NCBI GenBank assembly: GCA_963854835.1
Contig: OY978529.1
Coordinates: 37,878,055 to 37,942,054, forward strand
Reading direction: 5' to 3'
Length of the DNA stretch: 64,000 bases
Source of the DNA: Megamerina dolium
Lineage: Eukaryota; Arthropoda; Insecta; Diptera; Megamerinidae
In this document: one piece after another, positions 1 through 11,100 of the stretch
How positions within the stretch are numbered: the stretch's first letter is position 1
Layout: each line of letters starts with the position of its first letter
The notes under the pieces: generated by a model
Databases searched by the model: none
The model's input: the letters and a program-made list of their open reading frames with translations, nothing else
Told to the model about the DNA's origin: nothing
Position numbers and translations under genes: made by a program

Positions 1-2
1 AT

Positions 3-1571
3 GATGGCTTCGCACTAGCATGGCACAATCTCGAGGAGAGATATGAAAACAAGAGGATTCTCGTCAACTTACAGTTGAAATCCCTTTTCACTCTCCAACC
101 GGTAACTCAAGAAACCGGCCCGCATTTGAAGCGCTTACAGCGCACACTAAACGATTGCATTATGAATTTGAAGCTCTTAGGCATTGATACAAGCCACTGG
201 GACGCTATTTTTGTTTATTTGTGTTCCACAAAACTTCCGTATACCACCTTGTGTCTTTGGGAGCAATCATTAAAAAATAAACGTGAAATCCCTAATTGGA
301 GCGACTTCGATGCCTTTCTTACAGATCGGTATCAGACTTTGGAATCAGTCGCAGATATCCGAAATGGTTCTAGGCAATCCAGCCAACCACCAACTCGGCA
401 ACTCAGGCAACCATCGAATCAGCAACCCGGTCGATTCAACCCTTCCCAGCGTACAAATAAACCTCAGGTAGAGTCACACGGAATTAGCATTTATCATGCC
501 AGTGTCTCCAATCACGGTTGTCCATTGTGCCGAAAGACACACCCTCTTCGACAGTGTCCCGAATTTCTGAAGTTGTTGGTTGATGAACGCTACAGCGTAG
601 TTAACAAACACAAACTGTGTACCAACTGTTTCGCCAACTCTCACAATTATAATAACTGTAAAAGCCGGTTTACGTGCTCATCGTGCCGACAAAGGCACAA
701 TTCCCTACTTCACAGGCTAGAGAATGCTTCCAGCACTCGCTATGTGGTAACTCCCGAGTCAATTCCCACTGAAACCACAGCTGAACGTTCTTGTCAGCGT
801 ACTCGTTCTTCTCTGCTGCCAGCGGTTACGAAGAAAAAACATAATACAGCTTTGGATACAGCACCCATCACGGCAATCCTCCCACAAATGAAATCGACCT
901 CCCATAAAAAGGTTTCATCGTTCCACAGCAGAATCCATTTCGACAAACTCCCGCATTCATCACCTCGTGCTAAATGCGATAAGCACCCGACACGAAGTAA
1001 TAACAGAAAACACCCCAAATGTTCAAAAAAACCCCTCACAACAGCTAAAGATGTTAGTTCGTTGCATAGTACTGTCATGAAGACATGCTGCCCGCTATGT
1101 AGAGACAAGCACCCCCTGCGACACTGTAAAGAGTTCTCCAAACTTACGGTTGAAGAGAGAATACTCTGTGTGCATCAGTATGGAATTTGCAACAACTGTT
1201 TGGCAACATCGCGTACCCTTGCGAAATGCCACAGTGTGTTTTCATGCCATCTTTGTGGGAAGCAACATCATTCCCTGCTTCACAGAGCACGGCATGACCC
1301 GAGAGCAAAGCGGAAAGTTCACCGTTATGCAATGCTCCACCCAGATGCAAAGGATCGACCTTACAGATCGTATCCAAAAAGAGGACAATTCCCGTCAAAT
1401 GTATTTCCCACCCGTAATACTTGTCGTACAGCGATATTCAACGGATTATCGAGTTCTACGTATCACTCCCCACAAAAGGCTCGTACAATCAACGAGAGGA
1501 CTTCTACTTGCATGACAATACATACGATCCCGCCTAATATTGGCCCCCCAAAACTGTCACGTAAAAGGTGA
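3..1571 (+). CDS. BEL/Pao-type retrotransposon Gag, 5' end outside the window
   Basis: The frame is open from the first bases, so the start lies left of the window; about 522 residues are visible. Residues 1-110 contain AWHNLEERYENKR and a following helical stretch, matching the Gag-like domain (DUF1759 type) of BEL/Pao retrotransposons. Residues 173-238 form a cysteine/histidine array: CPLCRKTHPLRQC, CTNCFANSHNYNNC, then CSSCRQRHNSLLHR. A second, similar 66-residue array follows at 363-428 (CPLC...LLHR), so the zinc-binding region appears duplicated. Gag binds genomic RNA and forms the particle. Protease, reverse transcriptase and integrase do not follow: the frame stops at 1569-1571 and no pol-like sequence is seen before the possible LTR. 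The element therefore looks internally deleted or non-autonomous. The family call is strong; activity is unlikely. Confidence 0.82.
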   Translation, partial: DGFALAWHNLEERYENKRILVNLQLKSLFTLQPVTQETGPHLKRLQRTLNDCIMNLKLLGIDTSHWDAIFVYLCSTKLPYTTLCLWEQSLKNKREIPNWSDFDAFLTDRYQTLESVADIRNGSRQSSQPPTRQLRQPSNQQPGRFNPSQRTNKPQVESHGISIYHASVSNHGCPLCRKTHPLRQCPEFLKLLVDERYSVVNKHKLCTNCFANSHNYNNCKSRFTCSSCRQRHNSLLHRLENASSTRYVVTPESIPTETTAERSCQRTRSSLLPAVTKKKHNTALDTAPITAILPQMKSTSHKKVSSFHSRIHFDKLPHSSPRAKCDKHPTRSNNRKHPKCSKKPLTTAKDVSSLHSTVMKTCCPLCRDKHPLRHCKEFSKLTVEERILCVHQYGICNNCLATSRTLAKCHSVFSCHLCGKQHHSLLHRARHDPRAKRKVHRYAMLHPDAKDRPYRSYPKRGQFPSNVFPTRNTCRTAIFNGLSSSTYHSPQKARTINERTSTCMTIHTIPPNIGPPKLSRKR

Positions 1572-2467
1572 TTTGAAGATTGTGGCTTGAGCAACATATA
1601 AGCCTCTGATGCCACACCCGTATTATGTAGCAACGTTTTGTCAGATTATACGATACTGACCGTCATACGCATCCCTCTCTCACATGGTTCAGTTCACTGT
1701 AACTGCCCGATTTAATTCCCGAACTTCTACGATGCTTCAATGGAACTATGAACTGGCATAGTGTATATGCGTATGAATAATCCCATGTGTTATTTTCACA
1801 TAATTTGCTACATATTCATGAGCTGAGTCATCATGAACCCAAGACACGCAGATTCTATCCGAGTTTATAACTTGTCACGAGCGTTGCATATTATGGCAAT
1901 CCCGACAATATGGAAAAATTAATGCTGCAAGCGCTCTACGAGCTCTAGGTTTGTCAACTACGTTGACTTCTCGAAACCTTTGATCTGGTCTACGACCAGC
2001 CCTGATAGAATCTGTTCACCTGAGATGGTGTGATCCAACCCCGATCTATACACCAATCAACATTGGAAAGCACTCTACAATCAACACTTCAACAATCAAC
2101 ATCCGTTCCGCGCTGCAATTTGTCATCGATCAACGTTCGCTTCGAGTTCTTCAATCAACATTCGTTCCGCACCCACCAATCAACATCCTCAACAATCAAC
2201 ACGCGTCATCCCTCCTCTAGGACTCTTTCTCACTCTTATAAGAGTCAAAATCTCGAATTCCGATGGAAATTCTCGCAATTCTGATGCTGATGGACTGAAT
2301 ACAGATTCAAAATCCGTATAATATTTTATAGTTAATTTTTATTTTTTAAGATTAAAATTAAGTATATGAAATGCAGTATTTTTATTTGTATATACTTTTT
2401 ATTTAATTTTTTTTTCTCAATCCCTCGTCTCGGGTGGAGGTTCCGTCTCTTTTGCAGTATTCCTGCA
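1572..2467 (+). mobile_element. Internal remainder of the BEL/Pao element, no gene
   Basis: This stretch lies between the Gag stop and the possible polypurine tract. I find no protease, reverse transcriptase or integrase motif in it. From about 2050 to 2210 the hexamer ATCAAC recurs at least seven times, often as CAATCAACA and twice followed by TTCGTTCCGC-like sequence. It may be degenerate 3' internal sequence of the element. Confidence 0.4.
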
Positions 2468-2697
2468 AGGGGGGCGGAATGTCTACGCCAGAAGACGTGT
2501 GTCGCGCACTGCCCGTATAAGGTTTCCAAGGGTTAGCAACCCTAATATAATTCTATTCGTTCCGCAATTTTTAATTCTCTAATTCTCTCTATCTCTCACT
2601 CCCATACTCTATTTTCTTTTACTTTATACTTTTCACTTTCCATTTTTATATACTTTTACTTTGTTGATCAACTCCCTAAACAAAGCAGTGCGCGACA
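2468..2697 (+). repeat. Possible polypurine tract and 3' LTR of the BEL/Pao element
   Basis: A purine run (AAGGGGGGCGGAA, about 2467-2479) is followed directly by TGTCTACGCC, as expected where a polypurine tract primes the start of a 3' LTR. A possible LTR end in ACA lies at 2697, giving about 218 bp from 2480. TGTCGCGCACTGC (2500-2512) is exactly inverted at 2685-2697. The 5' LTR is outside the window, so the ends cannot be confirmed here. Confidence 0.4.
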
Positions 2698-2816
2698 TTT
2701 TCCTCCCGTAATCTATTAAATAATAAATATTTAATTTAAATATATTTAATAAATAAATAATTTAAAAGAAAGTGCGAGATATTTCATTTGTGACAAAGTG
2801 AAGAAAGACGTGTTAT

Positions 2817-3300
2817 TTATAGTAACAACCACCCAAACAACTCTAGGCAAGTGCACCACATCGCAGCAAGCCCAACGGCATTCCCACTCGTTCCCCGCTG
2901 AAACACTAATGTATAAGTGAGCGTGAAAATCATCGTCATCGAATAAAAACTACACCTACCTCCCATACAAAAGTATGCTTCCAAGTGTATATTTTCATAC
3001 ATTGTGTATTTAAAAATGAAGTTATATGACTGAAACTCGTTACATACGCTTATATTTATAAATTAATCAACAATTTTGAGAATAGGTAGAATCGGCTAAA
3101 AACCTATAAAAGTATGCTGCCAAATATATTTTTTAATACTTTTGTGCACAAAAATACAAAGCTATGGAAAAGAAACTTGAAGAATACCACAGAATTTGAT
3201 AGTGAATGGACCTACTTGAACGGGGGTCGGGTCGGATGAAAACCAAGCCTACCTCTCATACAAAAATAGGTTTTCGAAGGAATGTTTATAGACTTTGCGC
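2817..3300 (-). repeat. Degenerate modules related to the 28.4-29.4 kb array
   Basis: Two units read on the minus strand show TTTTGTATGGGAGGTAGG-like sequence (near 2960) and a similar unit near 3255 with TTTGTATGAGAGGTAGGC, each followed by TTTTCATC-like sequence. The same signature recurs in the array at 28.4-29.4 kb. No coding capacity. Confidence 0.4.
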
Positions 3301-4040
3301 ACGAACATATGAAAATGTATTAGTAAATTTATCAGAAGCAAGTTACTTTTGACAGTAAATATTGAAAAAACCCCACATAAATTCATCTTCATTAATTTCA
3401 CGAAGTTTTTGTTTGACCTAAAAACTAAACAAATGAAAATATGCCGCAACAGGTACATACATATGCCATACGAATGTATTCATATTGTTCTATAATACCA
3501 ATAATAATAATGCTAATACACCGCGGCGTGTCCATTGGAATACGTGTTGATTCATTGATGGTACAAAAAAAAGGGGGAAATGCTATGTTGATTATTTTGT
3601 AAAAAAAAAAATAAAAAAATAAACGAAGAAACAACAACAATAACTGAATAATCGCCACATTCCTCAAAAGATATGTTTTTTGCATCAAGAAATGAAACAC
3701 TAATAACCACCGCACCTTTATACCATATCGTTCGCTTCCTTGTACTACATACACACGTCAATGTGTCGACTCACATGTTATACTCGTACTTGTACATTGT
3801 ATATTTGTATTTGCATGGCATATTGTACAAGGTACGCGTATTCAGATCATTTGTTATTTTCCATTTTCAATGTTCTATGCAACATGAATGTCTGATTAGA
3901 CTCAAAACAACGGCAACAACAGCAGCAGCAGCAACTCAGAAGAACTTTCAACATCATTATATTTTCTTGAAAGCTTCTTATTAACATGTTGCTTTCTACT
4001 TTGCAGTTGCGTGGCGTGGTATTTCTAACTATTGTTGTCA

Positions 4041-4074
<34 letters not shown>

Positions 4075-4279
4075 GTTATTATTATTATTATTATTTATGT
4101 TTTTAGTTCTAGTTATTATTGTAATATTACTTTATATGCTCACACAAGCAATAAGTTTTCTCAGTTTTCTCGTTGCTTTCCATTTATTTCAATTTTTCGT
4201 TTATTTGCAGAAAAGTAAATGAAGCAGAAGCTGAAGAATATAAATACGTATATAACTAGTACGTGTTTATATTATACCT
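3301..4279. other. AT-rich stretch without a gene; contains (TTA)n
   Basis: I see no supported gene. A perfect or near-perfect TTA microsatellite runs 4041-4096 and creates an artificial poly-leucine frame. Short A-runs are common (for example 3600-3620). Confidence 0.5.
4041..4096. repeat. (TTA)n microsatellite
   Basis: Tandem TAT/TTA units with one GTT interruption. Confidence 0.9.
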
Positions 4280-5180
4280 GCCAAAAAATGCCGATGAAGG
4301 ATTGAAAATGGAAAGCATTTGGCAAATCTACTACATCATTATATGAAGGACAATATATCTGGAAAGTCAAGTCAAAGTAAATCACCTCATACATTTTCAC
4401 AGATGGTTCATTAATGGATGCCAGGGCGGGTGCTGGAATCTTTTCTAAAGAGTTGGGATTGGACTGGCATGCACTCTGAATCTGGGAAGATACGTATCGG
4501 TCTATCAAGCAGAAGTGCTTGGTTTAATGGATGCGCTAGACCATCTACTGGATGGAAAGGTGCAAGGTAAGAAAATCTTCTAAGCTGGCGTTCGAATGTG
4601 TTCAGAAACTTAACGGGAATGTTCGTAGTACTTTTACATGGGTGAAGAGCCACGTTGGTATAAAACAAAATGAAGCTGCAGACGCCTTGGCTAGACAAGG
4701 ATCTGAAGCTGAGTTTTATGGACCAGAACCCCAGAACTTTGGACGGTGAATGCAAAGGTCGAAGAGTGGATAAAGAAACTCCATCTCATGAGATGGGAGA
4801 ACTTATCCACTTGTAGACAGGCAAAGGCTTCGTTAAGGCTATCAAAGAGCAGTAAATCGGAGAGGGCTGAATGGTTGACTGCATTAATAACTCGGCATGG
4901 CAATTTTAGGTATCACCTCAGCAAGAGGGGTCTTGTTGAAGGGGAGGATGCTGACATTTGCAGAATATGCATGGAAGAAGCAAAGACAGCGGCGAACATA
5001 GTGTGTCAGTGTCCTGCATTGACAAGCAGGAGGATGTACACACTGGGTCGTCAATTTATTGATGAACTCGAAATGTGGAACATATTCCACAAAGACATTC
5101 TTGAAATAACGCGTGATCTTATTATGAGGAAGGAAGTAGAAGAATTCTGCAACCGAACAAATAATTTACACACGATTTGA
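4280..5180 (+). pseudogene. 3' end of a LINE ORF2: RNase H and C-terminal zinc knuckle
   Basis: The conceptual product has an RNase H domain followed by a cysteine-rich C-terminus, the order seen in R1/I-type and related LINE ORF2 proteins. Around 4392 the frame reads IFTDGSLMDARAGAGIF, with the first catalytic Asp of RNase H. After a frameshift near 4480 a second frame reads SVYQAEVLGLMDAL. A third frame from about 4552 reads FTWVKSHVGIKQNEAADALA, which ends the domain. From 4746 an open frame of about 144 codons carries CRICMEEAKTAANIVCQC, a CCHC-like knuckle, and ends at 5178-5180. The reverse transcriptase and endonuclease are absent, so this is a 5'-truncated, frame-damaged copy. Clade assignment is uncertain; the left edge is approximate. 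Confidence 0.8.
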
Positions 5181-7582
5181 GGAACGAAAAAGGACCCAGA
5201 TAAGTGGCCTGGTTCGGCTAATCCTTAAAATATATTTAATTCGACACGCGTATGTCGCATTACTTAAGCACCCTAAAAAAAATTAATAACACAAAGGCTA
5301 ATATCATTTAAATGGTATTTAATTCGGGTGCACTAATATCTACGCAGTTTGGTATGGGTAATAAAAATTATTATGTGTGGTGAGATTGAGGACTGCGCAT
5401 TTTTAAGAAATTTCAAGACTCGTTTGGTATAGGGTAGGATTTCATTTGTAAATTATGTAGAAAAATTAATGCAATTTATCTAATTGCTTAAAATATACTC
5501 TGCATATGTTTCGTTGCACTAATTTGTTAAAAAATAATATTATAGGTTTTTATATGTGAATTTTTGTGTGTGTTAAAATATGTTTTAAAATATTATCCTT
5601 TCGTGTTAATTAGATTTCATGCTCATTAATATATAATGTTCATATAATCTTCTCATAATTATTAGCAATTTGTGTGTGTGTGTGTGTGTGTGTGTTCATT
5701 CGAATGTGAGGTCATTGTTTATGTAGATTATAATATTATAAAAAATAAGGTCCACCCCAAAAAAAGGTGATAACAAATGTATTAGCCTTTGGTTTTATAT
5801 ATTTTTTTAGGCATACTTTTTGTTAAACATAGGCGTATAAAGTTTATCCGTACTTAGTTAAAGTATATGTTGTACTTAGCACAAACAAATATGACAAAGC
5901 CTTTATGAAAACTCATTAAGCTGCATATTAAATGGTAATTTGATATGGTATTTGCATAAACTACAATGAAATAAATTACATGCGAGTACTCGAATGATAA
6001 GAGGTGTAGGTATGAGTTTAATATGAATTTTAAATTATATTGTACGTAAGCAGATACATTGTACACCAAATTATTTGATCAAAATCATATATGTAAATTG
6101 TTATTTACTTGAAACTCGTTTTCATTAGTAATAAATGTATAAAATTTTGGAAAATTCAAAATTACCCTACCCTACATTAGGCTAACCGTTTTCCAATTTG
6201 CCTTAAATGCCTATACATATACATTTCTATCAAGAGTATGTAGTAGTTAAATTATTTGAACTTTTCCATTTCTCCATTTTGAAATTCATGCCTAATCAAA
6301 CACTTAAATGCTTTTACAATTTATCATACCTTTTTTTTTTATCTGGTGCGTACCAACCAGCGCTACCATCACAATCATAATAGCGCATCAGTATACTAAC
6401 AAATATTATACATAAGCGTCTGCTTCTGAACAACAGTTGCTAATGCAAAATTTCCAAAGTTTACATATCCTCCGGCGACTAACTGTTTGCTAACAAAAAA
6501 TATCCACAAAAAAAAAAGAGAAGTGAAAACAAACCAAATGTTGGCTATGAAATTGTTCAAAATTACTATTTGAAATGGGAAGGCAGGGGGACTAGAAGCT
6601 TTTTAAAAAATGATTAGACAAATGATTCGAGATAAGTGTGAAATAGAGCCGAAAACTGGCAAACAAAACAACGAGGCATAAAAAACAGCTTAGCAAATTA
6701 GATCACGATATTCCATCTTCCAAGAAATGAAAGTATCATTAAAGATTCAAATCAATAATCAATATAATATTAACGAAATAGGAGAAGAAGAAGAAAAAGA
6801 ATGATAGTAATATTAGGACAATGTGCTACAAAGAAATATAATAATTGGCCAGTTTCAGTTTTGTATTGAAAAATATTTTTTTACATTTACCAGATACTCG
6901 TACTGTGTTCAAAAGGAGGAGTACGTAGGACCAAAAAAAAAAATTAACAAGAGGAGCAAAAGTAAAAGATTTAATCAAAGATAAATTATAAAATATCTAT
7001 TATGTATGAGTGGATTTGGAGAGAAAAAAAAAAAAACCCAAAAAACGAAAAAGATAATCAAAAAATATATATTCGTACTTACTTTCAGTTTTCCCTTGAG
7101 GGCCAAATAAGAAGAGATAAAATTTTCTGAATAAACAAATGAAAAAATAAATAAAAATATATTTGGTTTTGTATGATTTTTTTTTTTTGGTTGTCTTTAC
7201 ATATTTTACAATATTACCACATTTGAATATTATATTTTACGAATTGTTATAGCGTGCTTTTCATTTTCATTTGATTGTAAATTTGTATAGTTTTTTTCAG
7301 CTGCTCTTCTTTTTCAGAATTTCGTTTTCGCTTCGTACGTCGAAGTGTGCCTCAAATTGGTATGTTGTTTTATAGATTTTTTTTTTTTAATTATGTCATT
7401 TAGTAAATGAATAATTTAGGAATGATTAGAGCAATTATTGAGAGAAATTAAAAATATAATAAAAGAAAATGGGAAAGTAGAAATGATCGAAAGTCATTTT
7501 ATAAAATTTGATATTTAACTCCGTATTATAAAGGTTTCATGTAAGGAATTAATCATACATCACCTGTGATTCTGTGTATACA
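5181..7582. other. Gene-free AT-rich region
   Basis: It begins with probable 3' untranslated sequence of the LINE. It contains a GT microsatellite at 5670-5695 and many A/T homopolymers. I see no exon or RNA gene that can be supported. Confidence 0.5.
5670..5695. repeat. (GT)n microsatellite
   Basis: Uninterrupted alternating T and G for about 25 bases. Confidence 0.9.
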
Positions 7583-8110
7583 AGGTGCGACAAATATGTA
7601 TTAAGTCTGTCTCTAGAAAACACAATTAAAATACGATATCTGCTAATTTTTCGGTATATTTATTCGAAATATTCTCCTCCTGATTCAATACACTTGTTAC
7701 ATCGATTTAATAGTGATTCAAACGCGTGTACCCTAGTACCCTAGTCGAAGCCCGTTGTATGGTCTGAATGTCATCAAAAAAGCATCCTTTCAACTTCAAT
7801 TTCAGTTTTGGGAACAAAAAGAAGTCGCACGGTGCCAAATCAGGTGAATACGGCGGGTGATTCAACACACAGACCTGATTCCGAGCCAAAAATTGACGAA
7901 CAATGAGTGCTGTGTGACTCGGTACATTATCGTGCAACAGAGACCAAGATTTTGGATCGCGGTATTCTAGTCGAGCACGACGGATTCTGGACATCAAACG
8001 CTTCAGAACTTAGAGGTAACATGCGGAAGTAACTGTTTGACCAGTTGGAACATATTCTTTGTGGATAATTCCTTTGCTATCGAAGAATGTGATGAGCATT
8101 GTTTTGCTCC
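7583..8110 (-). pseudogene. Mariner-like transposase, C-terminal part, broken
   Basis: Read on the minus strand, the sequence gives ITFFDSKGIIHKEYVPTGQT (first catalytic Asp), then LLHDNVPSHTA (second) and PPYSPDLAPCDFFLFPKLK (third, with the 34-residue spacing of the DD34D mariner group). A stop codon interrupts the frame near 8013, between TSACYL and VLKRLMSRI. Near 7729-7744 the 8-base unit TACCCTAG is present twice; this extra copy shifts the frame. Past it, another frame gives HAFESLLNRC and ESGGEYFE before a stop at 7660-7662, as in the family C-terminus. The N-terminal helix-turn-helix half is missing. All three acidic residues are present, but the copy cannot encode a full protein. 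Termini were not firmly identified. Confidence 0.85.
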
Positions 8111-8376
8111 ATGTCAAAATTACGACATCAAACGAACATGTGTTTTGTAAAATGAATGTCAATAAACACTAAATGTCAACCAAATGCCATGAAATTGACA
8201 GTTAGTAGTTAGACGGTGGAAGCGAAATTTGTAAACATTTTTTTTATTTTTTTATTATACATTTTGTTTATTTATTGAATCTATTCCTAAAGAATCTAAC
8301 AATAAGTTTTAAAATCTTAATCTAATTCAAGAAGAGTAGCTCCTTATTATCTAGAGCAATGTTTTTTGTACGATGC

Positions 8377-10216
8377 TCTTCTTTTTATTGGAAGGCTGGC
8401 AGGTCTTTTCTCCGAAGGCGCGAAGTATAGCAGGTATTGAGCAAGGTTCTTGCTAGTGTGTTTGGATGTCTTTGTAATCTTCTAGTATATTTTTGTCAAG
8501 TATTTTTAACTTCAATTTCTACCATTGGAATATTTAAGTCATTGTGTATACATTCAGTTCTAATATACCATGGTGCACCAGTTATCATCCTTAACATTTT
8601 AGACTGAGATCTCTGTATGATTTCAATATTGCTTTTACTAGTGTTCCCCCATAATGGAATTCCGTAACTCCAAATTTGCTTTATTATGCTGTTGTACAGT
8701 AGGACCTTGTATTTCAAGTTTAGTGAGGATCTGAAATTGATGAGCCAGTGCAGACAAGAAGCTTTTAATTTCATCTGAGTTCTTTTTGCTTCGATGTGCT
8801 TGCGCCATGTAAGCCGTCTATCTAAGTGTATCCCTAGGTAGGTGACTTCATGTGTATGAGTTATGGCGATATTATTTAGTGTAACTGTCGGGCATGTGCT
8901 TTTGTTAAGTGTGAACGTTACATGTTTACATTTGGACTCATTAACTTTTATGCACCAGTTAGATAACCATTTTTCAACAAGTACTAAATGCTCCCCTAAA
9001 TCTGTGGATGCCTTAATTGGGTTTCGATTACGGCTTAGAATAGCAGTATCGTCAGCAAATGTACATGTCAACAACCGTGGATCTGTTGGTAGATCGGAAG
9101 TATATAATACATATAGAATGGGACCAAGAATGCTACCCTGTGGAACTCCGGCTTTGATATTGAATTCTTCTGTGGAAAAGTCTTTATATTTTACAACAAA
9201 ACGACGGTTATCTAGGTATGATTCCAGTATTTGGTGGGAGCTTTCTGGTGGAAGTTTTCTTATTTTATACTTTAGCCCTTCATGCCACACTCTATCAAAT
9301 GCCTGAGCAACATCGAGGAATATAGCTGAACAATACTCTTTGTATTCAAATGCTTTCCGTATCTCATTGGTAATTCTGTTGACCTGCTCGATCGTCCCAT
9401 GTTTTTCGCGATATCCAAATTGGTGCTGATGAATTATGTCACGTTTTTCAAGACGAGGTCTTAGTTTGGCTAACAGCAGTTTTTCAAATAATTTTGAGAG
9501 ACATGGTAGCAAACTTATGGGTCTGTAGGATGACGGCAATGTTTTATCTTTTCCTGGCTTTAGGATCATTGTTACTTGTGATTTTTTCCATTGGTTAGGA
9601 AAGTAGCCCAGTTTTAGCATTGCATTAAACAAAACCACTAAAAATAATACAGCTGCCGTTGGAATTTCAATTAGCATCTTTGGTGTGATGCTATCGAAAC
9701 CAGGAGCTTTCTTTGGATTAAGCTGGTACTTAATAATCTCGTTGATTTCTTTGGATGATATTTTGAGGGGAGTGAAGCCATTAGTTGCAGTGCTATGTGG
9801 AGGGATTCGAAAGTCGTTTGCGGGCGGATTGAGCTGGAACACATTACATAAATGTATAGAAAATGTGTTGGCTTTTTCTTCTTCAGTGCGTGACCAATTT
9901 CCGACATGATTTCTGATTGGAAATTCTGCATCAAGTGGCGTTTTCAGCTTTTTGTAAGAGTTCCAAAGCGAATTTGTTTTGGTAGTCATAGGAGAAAGCT
10001 TTTCGATATACATTAGCTGTTCAAATTCCTCATCCTGTTTTAATGTTTTTTTCAGAGCTCTTTCAGCACACTTAAGTCTTTGTTTTGATGCAGGTGACCG
10101 GCATGTCTGCCATTCTCTTCTACGCCGTCGCTTTTCATTAACGAGTTTTTCAATTTGGGTGTTGGTGGCTATACGAACATTCTTTTGTTTTTGGTTATCA
10201 CGTGGTGGTTGAAACT
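8377..10216 (-). pseudogene. Jockey-type reverse transcriptase (ORF2, central and C-terminal part)
   Basis: A long open frame runs from a stop near 10217 down to 8496 (505 codons from its first ATG at 10013). It carries the reverse transcriptase blocks in order: KAPGFDSITPKML, YRPISLLPCLSKLFEKLL, FLDVAQAFDRVWHEGL, AGVPQGSILGPILY, and the catalytic FADDTAILS near 9050. The thumb-like region reads YLGIHLDRRLTW. At about 8497 a one-base shift moves the frame; the other frame continues with LQRHPNTLARTLL and RLRRKDLP to a stop near 8377, matching the usual end of Jockey ORF2. The enzyme copies element RNA at a nicked genomic site. The domain itself looks intact, but the frame is closed off from the endonuclease upstream. 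Confidence 0.88.
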
Positions 10217-10323
10217 ATTGCAGCAGTAGTGAGCATGGTATTGATGATGTTTAGATTATCATCGATGTCGATCTCAGACTGGATTACAAGACTGGTGTTG
10301 ATATGACTACTTATATACTTTTT

Positions 10324-10727
10324 CTATTTCAGCCAATCTGTTTTTGGGGATGTCAGCCTAAATGATAGTTTTGACAATGGAGGGCGTTCATTTAGATAAA
10401 ATAATACAGGAGAGTGATCTGAGGATAGTTCGTAACTTATTTCGGCAGTAACAATATTTCGATTAAGATTTCGAACGACTGCAAAATCAATCAAATCAGG
10501 AATTTTCGAGATGTCTGTTGGCCAATATGTTGGCTGGCCAGGGGACACGAAATTGAGCATGTTGTGTGGATTTATTATAGTGTTATACAGTTGCCTTCCC
10601 TTAGGATTTATTAAACGAGAGCCCCAATACGTATTTTTGGCGTTATAATCACCAGCCGCCAAGAATCTCTTTCCTAGCTTGTCAAAGAATTCTTTAAATA
10701 CCTTTTCGGTTATTGAAAATATTGTAA
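10324..10727 (-). pseudogene. Jockey-type AP-like endonuclease fragment
   Basis: The minus-strand frame reads FLAAGDYNAKNTYWGSRL near 10660, then PDLIDFAV and SDHSPVLFYL. These are the central and C-terminal motifs of the AP-like endonuclease that nicks target DNA for LINE insertion; the His of SDHSPV is a conserved catalytic-core residue. The N-terminal part is lost at the 5' truncation near 10727. Frame damage in 10217-10323 separates it from the reverse transcriptase. It belongs to the same element copy. Confidence 0.8.
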
Positions 10728-10739
10728 AAATAAATGTAA

Positions 10740-11100
10740 ATTTATTACAGGACCCCTTCTTAGATATAGAGACATGGGGTAATTATGTTAAAAATTCATT
10801 AAGAAGAAAAATTAATGGGAGTCGGTCTGACATTTTGCTCTTCTAGAGATACGCTAAAAACATGGGGAACAAAATTTACCAAAAAAAAAAAAAAAAGAAA
10901 ATTAAATATTGTAGGCCAGATAGGGATAGGAATAAGTAAGTTCAGGAGACTTCAGAACTTGTTGATAATTCCGGAAATTCGAATTTTTGTCTTTCATTAT
11001 GTGATTAATAAACCGCTTAAAATTGGAAATTGGAAAATTAATCTTGGAAATTCTTGAAAACTTTTTGTTGCACGTTGCGCATTTATTGGGTCGGGGACTT
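10740..11100. repeat. Copy of a dispersed repeat also found at 14.4-15.8 kb
   Basis: Segments such as AAAAATTAATGGGAGTCGG followed by CTCTTCTAGAGATA and an A-run closely parallel 14850-14930 and 15430-15520. The order of blocks is the same. No open frame of interest. Confidence 0.5.

Larger units (their letters stand above)
8230..10727 (-). mobile_element. Jockey-clade LINE copy, 5'-truncated
   Basis: The minus strand carries, in order, an endonuclease fragment, a reverse transcriptase and a 3' untranslated region ending in A-rich sequence (T-rich on the plus strand at 8239-8260). The last 80 bases or so resemble the 3' end of the Jockey copy at 42.8-43.9 kb, so the two belong to related families. 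ORF1 (Gag-like) and the first part of the endonuclease are missing, as expected for incomplete reverse transcription. Confidence 0.85.

Noticed and set aside
3986..4222. Poly-leucine open frame
   Set aside because: Translation of the TTA microsatellite.
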